Source: CAZNYN01 sp964577295
Lineage (GTDB): Bacteria > Synergistota > Synergistia > Synergistales > Synergistaceae
DNA length: 64,000 nucleotides
Assembly (NCBI GenBank): GCA_964577295.1
Contig: CAZNYN010000002.1
Location: forward strand, 1-64,000
Direction of reading: 5' to 3'
Position numbers and translations under genes: made by a program. Positions within the stretch are counted from its first letter, which is position 1. Every line of letters begins with the position of its first letter. Below, in pieces: positions 43,866-53,584 of the stretch. Under the pieces are notes generated by a model. That model saw only the letters and a list, made by a program, of their open reading frames with translations. It did no database searches and was not told where the DNA came from.

Positions 43866-46145
43866 ATGTTTTTCAAAAAAAAGAAATCGCCGAAAACAGA
43901 GGGGAGGGGGGGAGCGCCCGCAAAAGCTGCTGCCGTGAATAAAGAATTTCTCAGCAGTACGAAAATCATGCTGCTTTTGCTCCTGTCACTTGCAGTCGTA
44001 CTCTACACCATAGCGTCAATATACACGCCATGGACGGGGGCTTTCGGTGAAAAAGCTTCCGCTTTCCTTCTTGAAAATTTCGGCGGTGCGGTAATTATTC
44101 CGCTGCTCTTTGCGGTTTATTTACTGATATCTAAATTAACAGGTAAAAATATAACATATCCGTACAGACAAACAATAGGAACTGCCCTAATATTTATTAC
44201 CGCATCACTGCTTCTTGGACTGTACCTGATAACGGATCAGAGCGGCAATGAACACATACCCTTTCTTTCGGCGGGTAAATTCGGCAAGTTGCTGGCGATT
44301 AGCCTTTTTTCGGAAATAGGAGCAATCGGAACTTTTTTCTTCGGCTCTCTAATGCTCTATCTGGCTTTGATATTTTACAAAATTCAAATAGTTATTCCTC
44401 CGTTTTTTTCAAAAATGGCAGCATTTATCCTCATTCTCTTCACCTCAGACAAAAAAACCGGTAACAGTGATAAAAAGCGTGCAGAGCAAAGACCGGCCGA
44501 AGATGTACACAAAGAGGAAAGCTTCGAAGCGCCCGAATATTTAAATATAGCAGAGTGCGAGGAAACAAATTACTTCAATAACGCGGACGAGACGGAACTA
44601 ACTACGGAGGCTCACGAGGAAAACAGCGAGCCAGTACAGTCAGGACATGAACCCGATGCCGTCCACCAAGACCCCTCTTTTGCTCTTGAAGAAGACGATA
44701 ACTACGGTGTCAAGCAGGGTATATTTCCCCCTCCGATAGAGATTTTCGGAAGAGAAGAGTCACATGAGGGAGAAATTACTGAGGAAAAAGCCAGACCTCT
44801 GGGAGAAAAAATTATAAAAGCTCTCGAACAGTTCAGCATTGAATCGCGCCTTGCGGAGATACTCGTAGGCCCGACCGTCATACAGTTTAGAATACAGCTC
44901 TCCCCCGGCATAAAGGTCAGCAAGGTAGCATCGCTGGCCAATGACATAGCTTTGGCTATGGCTGTCCCGAGCCTCAGAATAGAAGCTCCTATACCGGGCA
45001 AGCCTTATGTAGGCATTGAGATTCCCAACCCAAGGCGCAGAGGTATACCTTTGAGAACCGTTGTGGAGGATGATGCTTTTCAGTACTCTGGACTTGCGCT
45101 TCCTCTTCCTTTCGGAGTGGCTGTAAACGGTGATTCCGTGGTTGTAGGCATGGAGGAACTGCCTCATCTTCTTGTAGCTGGAACAACAGGCTCCGGAAAG
45201 AGCGTCTTTGTCAATTCCTGCATAGTAGGACTATGCTCCATGAAGACACCTGCCGAGCTTCGTATGATACTTGTAGACCCGAAACGCGTCGAGATGGCTA
45301 TATATGACAAACTGCCGCACCTCCTGACACCGCCCGTTACAGATCCCAAGAAGGCCATACACGTGCTGGCATGGGCGATAAGGGAGATGGAGCAGAGATA
45401 TACGACATTTGCCAAAGCTCGGGTAAGAAATCTTGAAGGATTTAACGAGAAGGTCATCCCCAAAGACAGACTTCCGCATATTGTGATAGTGGTAGACGAA
45501 CTTGCAGATCTCATGATGACTGCGGCAAAGGAAGTTGAAGAGTATATATGCAGGCTAGCACAGATGGCGCGCGCCACCGGAATACACTTGATGCTTGCAA
45601 CGCAAAGACCATCTGTAAATGTAATTACAGGGCTCATAAAGGCAAATATCCCTGCCAGAGTGGCATTTACACTGCCCAGCAATGCCGATTCACGCACCAT
45701 CATAGACTGTGCGGGAGCTGAAAAATTGCTAGGCAAGGGGGACATGCTTTTCTTATCAACCAAGCATCCTAAACCCATAAGAATACAGTCCCCGTGGGTC
45801 GGAGAGGATGTTCTCACAGAGTGGCTGAAGTATTTAAGCAATCTTTTCGGTGAACCCGATTTTATCGAAATAGACAATCAGGGCAGCCAGCAGGGCGGCT
45901 TTGAGAGTGCTGTTTTTGACGATGATTTGCTTGAGGACGCAATAGAGAGCGTGATGTCAACAGGAATCGCCTCTGCAAGCGGTCTGCAGAGGCGGCTTAG
46001 AGTCGGTTTTTCCCGTGCGTCGAGACTCATAGATATGATGGAGCAGCTCGGTATTGTCGGCAGCGCCGACGGATCGAGACCCAGAGAAATTCTGGTTGAT
46101 GAGGACGGAGCACAGGAGCTTCTTGATAATGCTAAGAAACGTTAG
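43866..46145 (+). CDS. ftsK: DNA translocase FtsK/SpoIIIE
   Basis: Septal DNA pump that moves chromosomes during division. An N-terminal membrane region (four hydrophobic segments to about residue 195), an acidic linker, and a motor domain are visible. Walker A GTTGSGKSV is near residue 440 and Walker B IVVDELADL near 540. The C-terminal gamma winged helix (GFSRASRLIDMMEQLGIV) reads orienting sequences. Length of 759 residues fits a compact FtsK. It ends against a terminator shared with rpmB. Confidence 0.97.
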   Translation: MFFKKKKSPKTEGRGGAPAKAAAVNKEFLSSTKIMLLLLLSLAVVLYTIASIYTPWTGAFGEKASAFLLENFGGAVIIPLLFAVYLLISKLTGKNITYPYRQTIGTALIFITASLLLGLYLITDQSGNEHIPFLSAGKFGKLLAISLFSEIGAIGTFFFGSLMLYLALIFYKIQIVIPPFFSKMAAFILILFTSDKKTGNSDKKRAEQRPAEDVHKEESFEAPEYLNIAECEETNYFNNADETELTTEAHEENSEPVQSGHEPDAVHQDPSFALEEDDNYGVKQGIFPPPIEIFGREESHEGEITEEKARPLGEKIIKALEQFSIESRLAEILVGPTVIQFRIQLSPGIKVSKVASLANDIALAMAVPSLRIEAPIPGKPYVGIEIPNPRRRGIPLRTVVEDDAFQYSGLALPLPFGVAVNGDSVVVGMEELPHLLVAGTTGSGKSVFVNSCIVGLCSMKTPAELRMILVDPKRVEMAIYDKLPHLLTPPVTDPKKAIHVLAWAIREMEQRYTTFAKARVRNLEGFNEKVIPKDRLPHIVIVVDELADLMMTAAKEVEEYICRLAQMARATGIHLMLATQRPSVNVITGLIKANIPARVAFTLPSNADSRTIIDCAGAEKLLGKGDMLFLSTKHPKPIRIQSPWVGEDVLTEWLKYLSNLFGEPDFIEIDNQGSQQGGFESAVFDDDLLEDAIESVMSTGIASASGLQRRLRVGFSRASRLIDMMEQLGIVGSADGSRPREILVDEDGAQELLDNAKKR

Positions 46146-46151
46146 AGGCAG

Positions 46152-46178
46152 AAAAAAAGGGCCGTTTTTAAACGGCCC
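46152..46178 (-). terminator. terminator of rpmB, also reached by ftsK
   Basis: GGGCCGTTT (46159-46167) and AAACGGCCC (46170-46178) form a perfect 9-base stem. On the minus strand seven T residues follow. The first arm overlaps the last codons of rpmB. Confidence 0.9.
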
Positions 46179-46362
46179 TCTGGACTTTACCGGAACGGAG
46201 GCACTTCGTGCATATATGAAGTTTGCGTGTCTCTCCGCCGCCCACATCAACGCGCACACTCTGGACGTTAATCAGCCAGCGGCGTCTTGTGTGGCGGTTC
46301 GAATGGCTGACAGCGTTTCCTGTAGCCGGTCCGCGGCCGCAGCAATCACAGAACTTTGACAT
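46168..46362 (-). CDS. rpmB: 50S ribosomal protein L28
   Basis: Small ribosomal protein of 64 residues. The zinc-type cysteines are present at the N-terminus (CDCCGRGPATG) and near the end (HICTKCLRSGK), with SHSNRHTRRRWLINVQ between them. It is transcribed alone, with a GGGGGGA ribosome binding site and its own promoter, divergent from xseB. Confidence 0.97.
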   Translation of the reverse strand: MSKFCDCCGRGPATGNAVSHSNRHTRRRWLINVQSVRVDVGGGETRKLHICTKCLRSGKVQRAV

Positions 46363-46404
46363 TTGTTTCCCCCCCTTGTTTACCTTGGAACATTCAACCT
46401 ACGC

Positions 46405-46434
46405 ATTGTATCACAGTATTGGAAAAAGTTGCAA
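46405..46434 (-). promoter_or_regulatory. promoter of rpmB
   Basis: On the minus strand TTGCAA (forward 46429-46434), 18-base spacer, TACAAT (forward 46405-46410), about 43 bases before the rpmB start. Confidence 0.6.
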
Positions 46435-46457
46435 CTATCTGTTAAGGAGGAATTTAT

Positions 46458-46667
46458 GTGAACTTTACCGAAAAAATGGCGGAGCTCGACAAAATAGTAA
46501 AAAAACTGGAAGGCGACAACACCTCCCTTGAGGAATCTCTCGCCGAATTTGAACGGGGAATCGCTCTTGTAAAGGAGTGCAGAATTTTTCTCGAAGAAGC
46601 ACGACAGAAAGTCACAGTGCTGACGGAAGAAGGCGAAATGCCCTTCGGCGGCATAAAAGGAGAGTAA
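46458..46667 (+). CDS. xseB: exodeoxyribonuclease VII small subunit
   Basis: A 69-residue all-helical regulatory subunit of the single-strand nuclease XseAB. Family signature LEESLAEFERGIALVK is visible. The start is GTG with AAGGAGG 9 bases upstream. The large subunit xseA is not adjacent in this window. The order xseB-ispA-dxs is common. Confidence 0.94.
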   Translation: MNFTEKMAELDKIVKKLEGDNTSLEESLAEFERGIALVKECRIFLEEARQKVTVLTEEGEMPFGGIKGE

Positions 46668-46669
46668 CT

Positions 46670-47575
46670 ATGCATACTGACAAAATGGCGTTTCTAAAGA
46701 ACGAGATGATAAGCTACAGAGTCGTTTTTGAGGATTTTATGAGACAAACAAAAGAACTGCGAAAATCAAAAGTTCCCGAAAATCTTTTTGAAGCAATGGA
46801 GTACTCACTTGACGCAGGAGGCAAAAGGCTGCGTCCTATACTTTGCATGGCCGCAGCCAAAAGATGCGGCTGTAGCCTTGAATCAGCCCTTCCCATGGCA
46901 ATGGGTCTCGAAATGTTTCATACGGCATCGCTGATACACGATGACCTTCCCTGCATGGATAATGACGATATGAGAAGAGGCAAGCCCTCTAACCATATCG
47001 TATTCGGAGAGACTATGGCCGTGCTTGCCGGAGATTCCCTGCTCACGCAGTCCATGGAATTCCCGCTGTTGCACACAAACGGTGTATCGGATAAAAATTT
47101 GCTGCGCGCAATAAAGATATTCTCATCGGCGATAGGTCCATCCGGAGTATGCGGCGGGCAGGTTCTTGACATGAACGCCGAAGCCGCCCTTGAAAACTCC
47201 GATTATGTGCGCAAAATAGCGGCTTTGAAGACAGGCGCTCTCATAAAGGCATCCGTCCTTGCCGGCGCCGCCTTGGGAACCGACGACGAAGATATCCTCT
47301 CGTGCTACAATAATTACGGTGCCCACCTTGGCTCGGCATTTCAAATAGTTGACGACATACTTGATGTTATCGGCACGGACGAACAAATGGGCAAAACTGT
47401 GGGCAAAGATGCAGAGCAGGGTAAAATAACACATGTCACGGTATTCGGACTTGAAAAAGCACGTATAATGGCACAGGAGGAATCTTCCATGGCAAAGAAT
47501 GCCATCTCCTCTCTGCTTGGTAAAGATGATTTCTTGATAGGTTTGCCCGACTATTTGGTGTATAGGACAAACTAA
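46670..47575 (+). CDS. ispA: polyprenyl (farnesyl/geranyl) diphosphate synthase
   Basis: Makes C15 prenyl diphosphate from IPP and DMAPP. The first Asp-rich motif reads HDDLPCMDNDD and the second DDILDVIG; GGKRLRP is also present. Product is about 301 residues. ATG at 46670 has GGAGAG upstream and begins 2 bases after the xseB stop. It supplies uppS (in this window) and any quinone or carrier synthesis. Confidence 0.96.
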   Translation: MHTDKMAFLKNEMISYRVVFEDFMRQTKELRKSKVPENLFEAMEYSLDAGGKRLRPILCMAAAKRCGCSLESALPMAMGLEMFHTASLIHDDLPCMDNDDMRRGKPSNHIVFGETMAVLAGDSLLTQSMEFPLLHTNGVSDKNLLRAIKIFSSAIGPSGVCGGQVLDMNAEAALENSDYVRKIAALKTGALIKASVLAGAALGTDDEDILSCYNNYGAHLGSAFQIVDDILDVIGTDEQMGKTVGKDAEQGKITHVTVFGLEKARIMAQEESSMAKNAISSLLGKDDFLIGLPDYLVYRTN

Positions 47576-47602
47576 AAATATTAAAAGGCATGGTGAACAA
47601 AT

Positions 47603-49483
47603 ATGAGTCTTCTTGAATCGATAAAAGACTTTAGAGGCCTTCACACTCTCTCATCCGCCCAGCTCACACGGCTGTGTGCTGAGCTGAGAGAGAAGATTCT
47701 GGAGACAACGCTGAAAAACGGGGGGCACCTCGCTTCGTCTTTGGGTTCTGTTGAACTCACGGTAGCACTGCTGCGCACATTTAACCCCGACATTGACAAA
47801 ATTATTTTTGACGTTGGACATCAGGCATATTCGTACAAGATTCTTACAAACCGCATGGAGCGTTTCTCAACTCTCAGGACAAAGGGCGGCATCGCTGGAT
47901 TTCCGCGCATGAACGAAAGCCCGTACGATTTTTTTACAACAGGGCACAGCAGCACATCAATATCCGCAGCTATGGGATATGCAAAGACAAGAGACCTTAG
48001 GGGAGAGAGCGGAGAAGTGATCGCTGTCATAGGAGACGGAGCCTTGCTCAACGGCGTCGCTTTCGAGGCTTTGAACTGCATTCAGTCTACAAAATCAAAA
48101 GTGATTATCGTCTTAAACGACAACGAGATGTCTATAAATCCTAGGATAGGAGGCATGGCGTCTCACTTGGCAGGCCTTGCCGTCAACCCTACATACCGCA
48201 AGCTCAAAGATTTTATAAAAGAACAGTGCCGCTCGGTAAAAAACGGAGACAATATAGAGTACGCTTTGGGCAAAGTTAAGTCAAAACTTAAATCACTCCT
48301 CTTGCCGGTAAATATTTTTGAGGAGCTCGACATAAGCTATTGGGGACCATTCGACGGTCATAACATCCATGAAATGGAAGATGTTTTCAAGCTTGCAAAA
48401 GAGTATAACGAATCATTAATAATCCATGTAATAACAAAAAAGGGCAAGGGCTATCAGCAGACAGAGGATAATCCCTCCTTCTTTCACGGTATAGGACCCA
48501 ACACGCCCCTTAATGCGCCGTACACTGCAATAAAATCGACGACTTCAAGCTGGAGCTCCGCTATGTCGGCTATATTGTGCAAATTTGCAAAAGATGACAA
48601 AAGAATAACAGCCTGTACTGCGGCAATGAAAGACGGCACCAAACTTGGAAGTTTTGCAAAACTGTACCCTGCTCGTTTTTTTGACGTGGGAATATCCGAA
48701 GAGCATATGATAGTCTATGCGGCAGGAATGGCGGCAAGCGGAATGAGACCCGTAGTCTGCGTTTATTCGACCTTTCTTCAAAGAGCGGCAGATCAGGTGA
48801 TGCACGATATATGCCTTTCAAAGCTTCCCGTACTGATAGGCATTGACAGAGCCGGCTTTGTCGGAGAAGACGGAGAGACTCACCATGGACTCTTTGACAT
48901 CCCATGGCTCAGAACAATACCGGATATCGCAATAGCAGCCCCGCGGGACGTTGTGGATTTAGAATTTTTCGTTGAAGAATGGCTTAAAGACTCCTTTCCT
49001 TTTGCAATAAGATATCCCAGAGGGAACTCTGTGCGCTCTTTACCTGAATACGAAGACGGCAAAGAAAGGACACCGCATAAATGGGGCAAGTGTGAGATAT
49101 TGAAGCATGGTAGAAAAGTATGCCTTATAGGAGTAGGCTCCACTGTAAAATTAATGCTGGACGCAGCGGACGAAATAATCAAAAACGACGGTGAAGCTCC
49201 TACTGTTGCAGACTTACGCTTCATAAAGCCTATTGACTTTGACACAATAAAGGATATGGCAGAATCTCATCAATTGATAATAACGGCGGAGGAATCCTCC
49301 CTTATAGGCGGAATAGGCGAAGCAGCTGCGGCTTTTGTAAATAATCTTGCCTGCTCATGCAAAGTAATCTCCTTGGGTGCTCCGGACAGGTTCATCCACC
49401 ATGCGAAAAGAAAAGAGCAGTGGGAAGAGTGCGGTATGAGCATCGAAAATATAGTAAGGCTGTGTGCGGATAATGAAGCCTAA
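47603..49483 (+). CDS. dxs: 1-deoxy-D-xylulose-5-phosphate synthase
   Basis: Thiamin diphosphate enzyme that condenses pyruvate and glyceraldehyde 3-phosphate to start the MEP route. The ThDP and metal motif GDGALLNGVAFEALN is near residue 150, and VGISEEHM holds the catalytic Glu near 370. Length is 626 residues. It overlaps tlyA by 11 bases. Its substrate comes from the gap/tpiA step also encoded here. Confidence 0.97.
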   Translation: MSLLESIKDFRGLHTLSSAQLTRLCAELREKILETTLKNGGHLASSLGSVELTVALLRTFNPDIDKIIFDVGHQAYSYKILTNRMERFSTLRTKGGIAGFPRMNESPYDFFTTGHSSTSISAAMGYAKTRDLRGESGEVIAVIGDGALLNGVAFEALNCIQSTKSKVIIVLNDNEMSINPRIGGMASHLAGLAVNPTYRKLKDFIKEQCRSVKNGDNIEYALGKVKSKLKSLLLPVNIFEELDISYWGPFDGHNIHEMEDVFKLAKEYNESLIIHVITKKGKGYQQTEDNPSFFHGIGPNTPLNAPYTAIKSTTSSWSSAMSAILCKFAKDDKRITACTAAMKDGTKLGSFAKLYPARFFDVGISEEHMIVYAAGMAASGMRPVVCVYSTFLQRAADQVMHDICLSKLPVLIGIDRAGFVGEDGETHHGLFDIPWLRTIPDIAIAAPRDVVDLEFFVEEWLKDSFPFAIRYPRGNSVRSLPEYEDGKERTPHKWGKCEILKHGRKVCLIGVGSTVKLMLDAADEIIKNDGEAPTVADLRFIKPIDFDTIKDMAESHQLIITAEESSLIGGIGEAAAAFVNNLACSCKVISLGAPDRFIHHAKRKEQWEECGMSIENIVRLCADNEA

Positions 49484-50327
49484 ATTTATAAGACTGGACA
49501 AACTTATAACAGACAGAAAGCTCGTAGAATCAAGGACTCTCGCTCAAGAATATATAGAGTCGGGAAGAGTGTCCGTAGAAAACACCATCGTGACAAAGCC
49601 TGCCTCGATGGTCTCCCCCGAAGCGTCAATAAAAATAGACACTCCCGAAAAACAGTGGGTGAGCCGCGGAGCGCACAAACTTTTAAAAGCTATTGATTTC
49701 TTCGGAATATCGCCGAAGGACAGAGTGTGCATCGATATCGGAGCTTCCACGGGAGGCTTTACAGATGTATTGCTCAGCAGCGGAGCTGCAAAAGTCTATG
49801 CTGTTGACGTAGGCTACGGACAGCTCGCATGGAAGCTCAGAACGGACGAACGCGTGGTTGTTATGGAACGCACAAACGCGCGTTTTCTTACGGGAGAGAT
49901 GTTCCCGGACGGGAAAGCTGACATTATTGTTTCAGACGCATCTTTTATATCTCTGAAACTTCTGTTGAACCCGCTGGAACCTCTTCTGAAAGACGAAGGA
50001 CTGATGTCTGTGCTGGTAAAGCCCCAGTTTGAAGTCGGCAAAGAGAGAGTGGGTAAGGGCGTTGTCTCGGATCCGTCTCTCCATAAAGATGTCCTTAACG
50101 AACTGTCGGATTTTATTGACAAAGAGACAAACTTGAAACTCTTGGATGCTACTTTCTCACCTATAAGAGGCCCTGAGGGAAATATCGAATTTCTCTTTCT
50201 GCTCGGACACAAGAATATACAGTGCAAATCTGCTAAAATTATAGATATGGAAACTCTTGTCTCTGAGGCTCACATAGTAACAGCCTCAGCAGCGGAAGAA
50301 AGCAGGATGACACCAAATGCCAAGTAA
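49473..50327 (+). CDS. tlyA: TlyA-family rRNA 2'-O-methyltransferase
   Basis: An S4 RNA-binding domain at the N-terminus (residues about 3-65, RLDKLITDRKLVESR) is joined to a FtsJ-like SAM-binding fold (IDIGASTGGFTDVLL near 90). Homologues methylate 16S and 23S rRNA; the old name haemolysin A is misleading. About 284 residues. The ATG at 49473 overlaps dxs; a GTG at 49464 is an alternative. nadK overlaps its end. Confidence 0.93.
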   Translation: MKPKFIRLDKLITDRKLVESRTLAQEYIESGRVSVENTIVTKPASMVSPEASIKIDTPEKQWVSRGAHKLLKAIDFFGISPKDRVCIDIGASTGGFTDVLLSSGAAKVYAVDVGYGQLAWKLRTDERVVVMERTNARFLTGEMFPDGKADIIVSDASFISLKLLLNPLEPLLKDEGLMSVLVKPQFEVGKERVGKGVVSDPSLHKDVLNELSDFIDKETNLKLLDATFSPIRGPEGNIEFLFLLGHKNIQCKSAKIIDMETLVSEAHIVTASAAEESRMTPNAK

Positions 50328-51195
50328 CGTTGGATTGCTTTTTAACACGCAAAAACCGGCCGCATTCGAAATGGCCGAAAAATTATGCTCTTGGGGCAAG
50401 GAACATGAAGTTAACTTCCTCTTTCCCCCCCATGAGGCATCTGCACTCTCCGTTCCAGAAACACCAGATCATATATGGCGCGAGGCTGTGTCCTTCGCCG
50501 TTATACTGGGCGGTGACGGAACATTTTTAAGAGCCGCAAGATACACATTCGGATATAACATTCCGCTTTACGGAATAAACTTGGGGCGCCTGGGATTTTT
50601 GGCAACAGGCTCTCCCGATTCCGCTTCAAATGACATAATGAACATAATAGCCGGAAAATATACCTTGCAGAAGCGCAGCCTTCTTAAAGGACATGTTTGG
50701 AGAGGCGGACGCCTGGTGCATGAACTGCACGCTCTGAACGACCTTGTTATATCAAAAGGAAATATCGCACGCGTCATAGACCTTGAGGTAAGAGTGTCGG
50801 GCGAAATACTCTCACTCTTTTTGGCGGACGGACTCATTCTTTCTACCCCTACAGGCTCTACGGCATACGCTCTTTCCGCAGGAGGCCCCATTGTTCCGCC
50901 GCACGTTCCCTGCATGCTTATAGCCCCTATATGCGCGCATACGCTATACGCAAGGCCCGTAGTGCTAAGCAGCAACGACAACGCTGTCATAATCCCAAAA
51001 GGTGAGACAAGAAATCTGATGCTGACACAGGACGGACAGCTTGGCTATGAACTTCTGCCCGACGACAGGCTTGAAGTGATGATTGATACGGACATGTACG
51101 TAAATACAATTCAACTGTACGGAAGAAGCTACTACGACCTATTGAGAGAAAAACTGCGCTGGGGATTCAACGGGATCTCGGGCGAGGGAGAGTAG
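50317..51195 (+). CDS. nadK: NAD kinase
   Basis: Phosphorylates NAD to NADP. The family motif GGDGTFLRAAR lies near residue 68. Other conserved parts are INLGRLGFL and PTGSTAYALSAGGPI. Length is 292 residues. AGGA lies 9 bases before the ATG. It overlaps tlyA by 11 bases and is followed by recN after 2 bases, the usual tlyA-nadK-recN order. Confidence 0.97.
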   Translation: MPSNVGLLFNTQKPAAFEMAEKLCSWGKEHEVNFLFPPHEASALSVPETPDHIWREAVSFAVILGGDGTFLRAARYTFGYNIPLYGINLGRLGFLATGSPDSASNDIMNIIAGKYTLQKRSLLKGHVWRGGRLVHELHALNDLVISKGNIARVIDLEVRVSGEILSLFLADGLILSTPTGSTAYALSAGGPIVPPHVPCMLIAPICAHTLYARPVVLSSNDNAVIIPKGETRNLMLTQDGQLGYELLPDDRLEVMIDTDMYVNTIQLYGRSYYDLLREKLRWGFNGISGEGE

Positions 51196-51197
51196 CC

Positions 51198-52859
51198 TTG
51201 ATAGAAGAACTGCGGGTATTTGCCATAGGCGGCATAAAAGAAGCTTCGCTCAAATTTTCCGGTAATTTCATTGTGATAACAGGTGAAAGCGGATCGGGGA
51301 AAAGCAGTCTTGTGCGCGCACTGGAATTTGCCGCAGGCAAAAGAGCTCAAGTAAACCACATACGCACGGGGGAAGATCAATCCGAGGCACAGGTGATTTT
51401 AAGCACTGAATTCATAAATAACATTCCTGACGAATATCAGCCCCAAGAAGGTACTTTTATAGCACGAAGAACTTTTAACAGAAACGGGCGAGGACGCTGC
51501 ACAATACAGGAACATAATGTCCCGCTCAACATACTGTCGTCCGCTATGGAAAAAGAACTGGTCATCCAGAGCCAGTTTGCCCAGTTGGGACTGCTCGACC
51601 AGGAAAAACAGATGGAACTTGTCGATTCATGCGGAGGGGACTCTGTTCTGAACGCAGCTAAAAAACTTGAACAAACATTCTCCGACACAGTCTCCTGCGA
51701 GCGCAAAATTATCGCTCTCAAAAAAAAGAGAACAGAGCTTGAAGAAAAATACCAAGATTCCGATAAAATTATACGCCTTATAAACTCCCTTCAGCTAACA
51801 TCTGACAGCGAAGAACAATGGGCAAAAGAAATCCGCGAACTCGAACGAAACGCAAAAACATACGAAGCCGTAAGCACTCTGTCGGAAAAAATGTCAGGCG
51901 CATACGAAGGCGGATCTCTTCTCGAAAACACGGAAAAAATAGCAAGAGAGATATATGCCGCACTGCCTACGGAGTCCGTTCAATGGAAAGAGTCTATCGA
52001 AAAGATGCTCTCGGCGGCGCAGGAACTCTCCAAAAACCTAAAAAGCCACACACTCGCATTGGGTTCGCCGGAAAATATCGAGGAGTCCAAAGAACGCCTC
52101 GAAACAAAAATGGGAATACTGCGAAAAATAAAAAGAACTCTCTCAGTCACCTCGTGCGCCGCACTGCTGGAATATGTTCGAACCGCGGAAATTGAAATAA
52201 CATGGCTTAAAGAGAGCTTCAAGGAGCTCGACTCTCTCGAAAAGGAAGCCTCAAGATTAAAGAAAGAAACATCATCTCTGGCAATGGAGCTGAGACGGCT
52301 TCGTGAAGAGTACGCATTGATTCTAAGCTCAAAGGTCAATTCTCACCTAAAAGATTTGGCAATGGAACATGCAAATTTTACTATACAGGTGGAACACCAG
52401 ATCAAAGTAAGAGCCAGCGGAGCGGAAAACGTCTCCTTCATGCTTTCGCTTCCTGACCAGACACCGCTGCCTGTGGGCAAAACGGCATCTGGCGGAGAAC
52501 TCAGCAGAATATTAATCGCCCTCCAGCTTTCCCTGGGAGACAGTCAGCTCCCGGGAACACTCGTCTTTGACGAAGTCGAAGCCGGACTCGGCGGGAAGAC
52601 GGCACTGCTTGCCGGCAGCAAACTTAGGGAACTCTCAAAGCGCTGCAGAACAATATTAATAACCCACGAAGCCACCATTGCAGCAATGGCAGATCAGCAC
52701 TTTGTCGTAAAAAGATACGGAGAAGACACGGAAATTATCGAAATAAGCGGCAATGAAAGAGAACGTGAGATAGCAAGAATGCTTGCAGGCGATGAGTCGT
52801 CCCCGGAAGCTTTGGAACATGCGAAATCTTTGTTATGGAGCAGCGATAATCAGCGTTGA
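51198..52859 (+). CDS. recN: DNA repair protein RecN
   Basis: SMC-like ATPase in double-strand break repair. Walker A GESGSGKS is at 29-36, two long coiled-coil arms fill about residues 150-380, and the ABC signature SGGELSRILIALQLS and Walker B VFDEVEAGLGG lie near the C-terminus. Length is 553 residues. The start is TTG with GGGAGAG 7 bases upstream. The rplU promoter overlaps its stop codon. Confidence 0.97.
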   Translation: MIEELRVFAIGGIKEASLKFSGNFIVITGESGSGKSSLVRALEFAAGKRAQVNHIRTGEDQSEAQVILSTEFINNIPDEYQPQEGTFIARRTFNRNGRGRCTIQEHNVPLNILSSAMEKELVIQSQFAQLGLLDQEKQMELVDSCGGDSVLNAAKKLEQTFSDTVSCERKIIALKKKRTELEEKYQDSDKIIRLINSLQLTSDSEEQWAKEIRELERNAKTYEAVSTLSEKMSGAYEGGSLLENTEKIAREIYAALPTESVQWKESIEKMLSAAQELSKNLKSHTLALGSPENIEESKERLETKMGILRKIKRTLSVTSCAALLEYVRTAEIEITWLKESFKELDSLEKEASRLKKETSSLAMELRRLREEYALILSSKVNSHLKDLAMEHANFTIQVEHQIKVRASGAENVSFMLSLPDQTPLPVGKTASGGELSRILIALQLSLGDSQLPGTLVFDEVEAGLGGKTALLAGSKLRELSKRCRTILITHEATIAAMADQHFVVKRYGEDTEIIEISGNEREREIARMLAGDESSPEALEHAKSLLWSSDNQR

Positions 52860-52884
52860 CACATCACGGAAATTTCCATATAAT
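52856..52884 (+). promoter_or_regulatory. consensus promoter of rplU-rpmA
   Basis: TTGACA (52856-52861), 17-base spacer, TATAAT (52879-52884): a full consensus match. A second TATAAT lies at 52895-52900. The -35 overlaps the recN stop. Confidence 0.88.
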
Positions 52885-52907
52885 ACACAAGTTGTATAAT
52901 ACGCTTG

Positions 52908-52942
52908 GTGTGGGTCTTAAAAGTCTTTTGACTACCCAGCAC
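52908..52942 (+). promoter_or_regulatory. rplU leader stem-loop
   Basis: GTGTGGGT (52908-52915) pairs with ACCCA-G-CAC (52934-52942) with one bulged G, and an AAAA/TTTT inner pair is possible. It lies in the short rplU 5' leader and could be an autoregulatory L21-type leader, or simply a stabilising hairpin. Confidence 0.4.
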
Positions 52943-52964
52943 GCAGCGGAGGGAGGAAATTATA

Positions 52965-53276
52965 ATGTATGCAGTAATCGAAACATGCGGTAAGCAGTAC
53001 AGAGTCGCAGCAGGTGACAAAGTACGCTTCGAAGTGCTCCACGCCGAAGTTGGAGCAACAGTAACATTTGACAAAGTCATCCTTCTTGGCAAAGATGACG
53101 GGCCTGTAATCGGTCTTCCTTATGTAGAGGGCGCATCGGTAACGGGCAAAGTCCTTGAGAACGGCAAAGACGACAAAGTTATCGTCTTCAAGTACCGCAG
53201 AAAGAAAAATTACCGTAAATTCCGCGGTCATCGCCAGCAGTTCACATCTGTAGTCATCGAAGGAATCAACGCTTAG
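52965..53276 (+). CDS. rplU: 50S ribosomal protein L21
   Basis: A 103-residue 23S-binding ribosomal protein. Family features include MYAVIETCGKQYRV at the N-terminus and the KYRRKKNYRKFRGHRQ basic patch near the C-terminus. GGAGGGAGG lies ahead of the ATG. It is followed by rpmA with no Prp-type protease gene between them. Confidence 0.98.
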   Translation: MYAVIETCGKQYRVAAGDKVRFEVLHAEVGATVTFDKVILLGKDDGPVIGLPYVEGASVTGKVLENGKDDKVIVFKYRRKKNYRKFRGHRQQFTSVVIEGINA

Positions 53277-53303
53277 TTTTACGATAGAGGGGGATATTGA
53301 GTT

Positions 53304-53561
53304 ATGGCACATAAAAAAGGTCAAGGTAGCAGTACTAACGGTCGCGACAGTCAGCCTAAATATCTTGGTGTGAAGCGCAGTGACGGCCAGTTGGTAAATG
53401 CGGGAACAATAATCGTCCGCCAGCGCGGAACAAAGATTCATCCCGGGCAGAATGTAGGACTCGGACGCGATTTCACACTGTTTGCACTTACAGCGGGAAA
53501 AGTCCGTTTCCAGACTAAGGCTGATCGCAAGTTTGCAATAGTGGAACCTGAGACACTTTAG
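53304..53561 (+). CDS. rpmA: 50S ribosomal protein L27
   Basis: An 85-residue protein near the peptidyl-transferase centre. It begins MAHKKGQGSSTNGRDS with no N-terminal cleavable extension, which agrees with the absence of a Prp protease gene nearby. GAGGGGG precedes the ATG. A strong terminator follows. Confidence 0.98.
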   Translation: MAHKKGQGSSTNGRDSQPKYLGVKRSDGQLVNAGTIIVRQRGTKIHPGQNVGLGRDFTLFALTAGKVRFQTKADRKFAIVEPETL

Positions 53562-53584
53562 TTTTACACATATCAGCATTATCC

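Noticed and set aside
46290..46310. GTTCGAAT, resembling a tRNA T-loop
   Set aside because: It lies inside rpmB, and no acceptor stem, D-arm or anticodon arm can be drawn around it.
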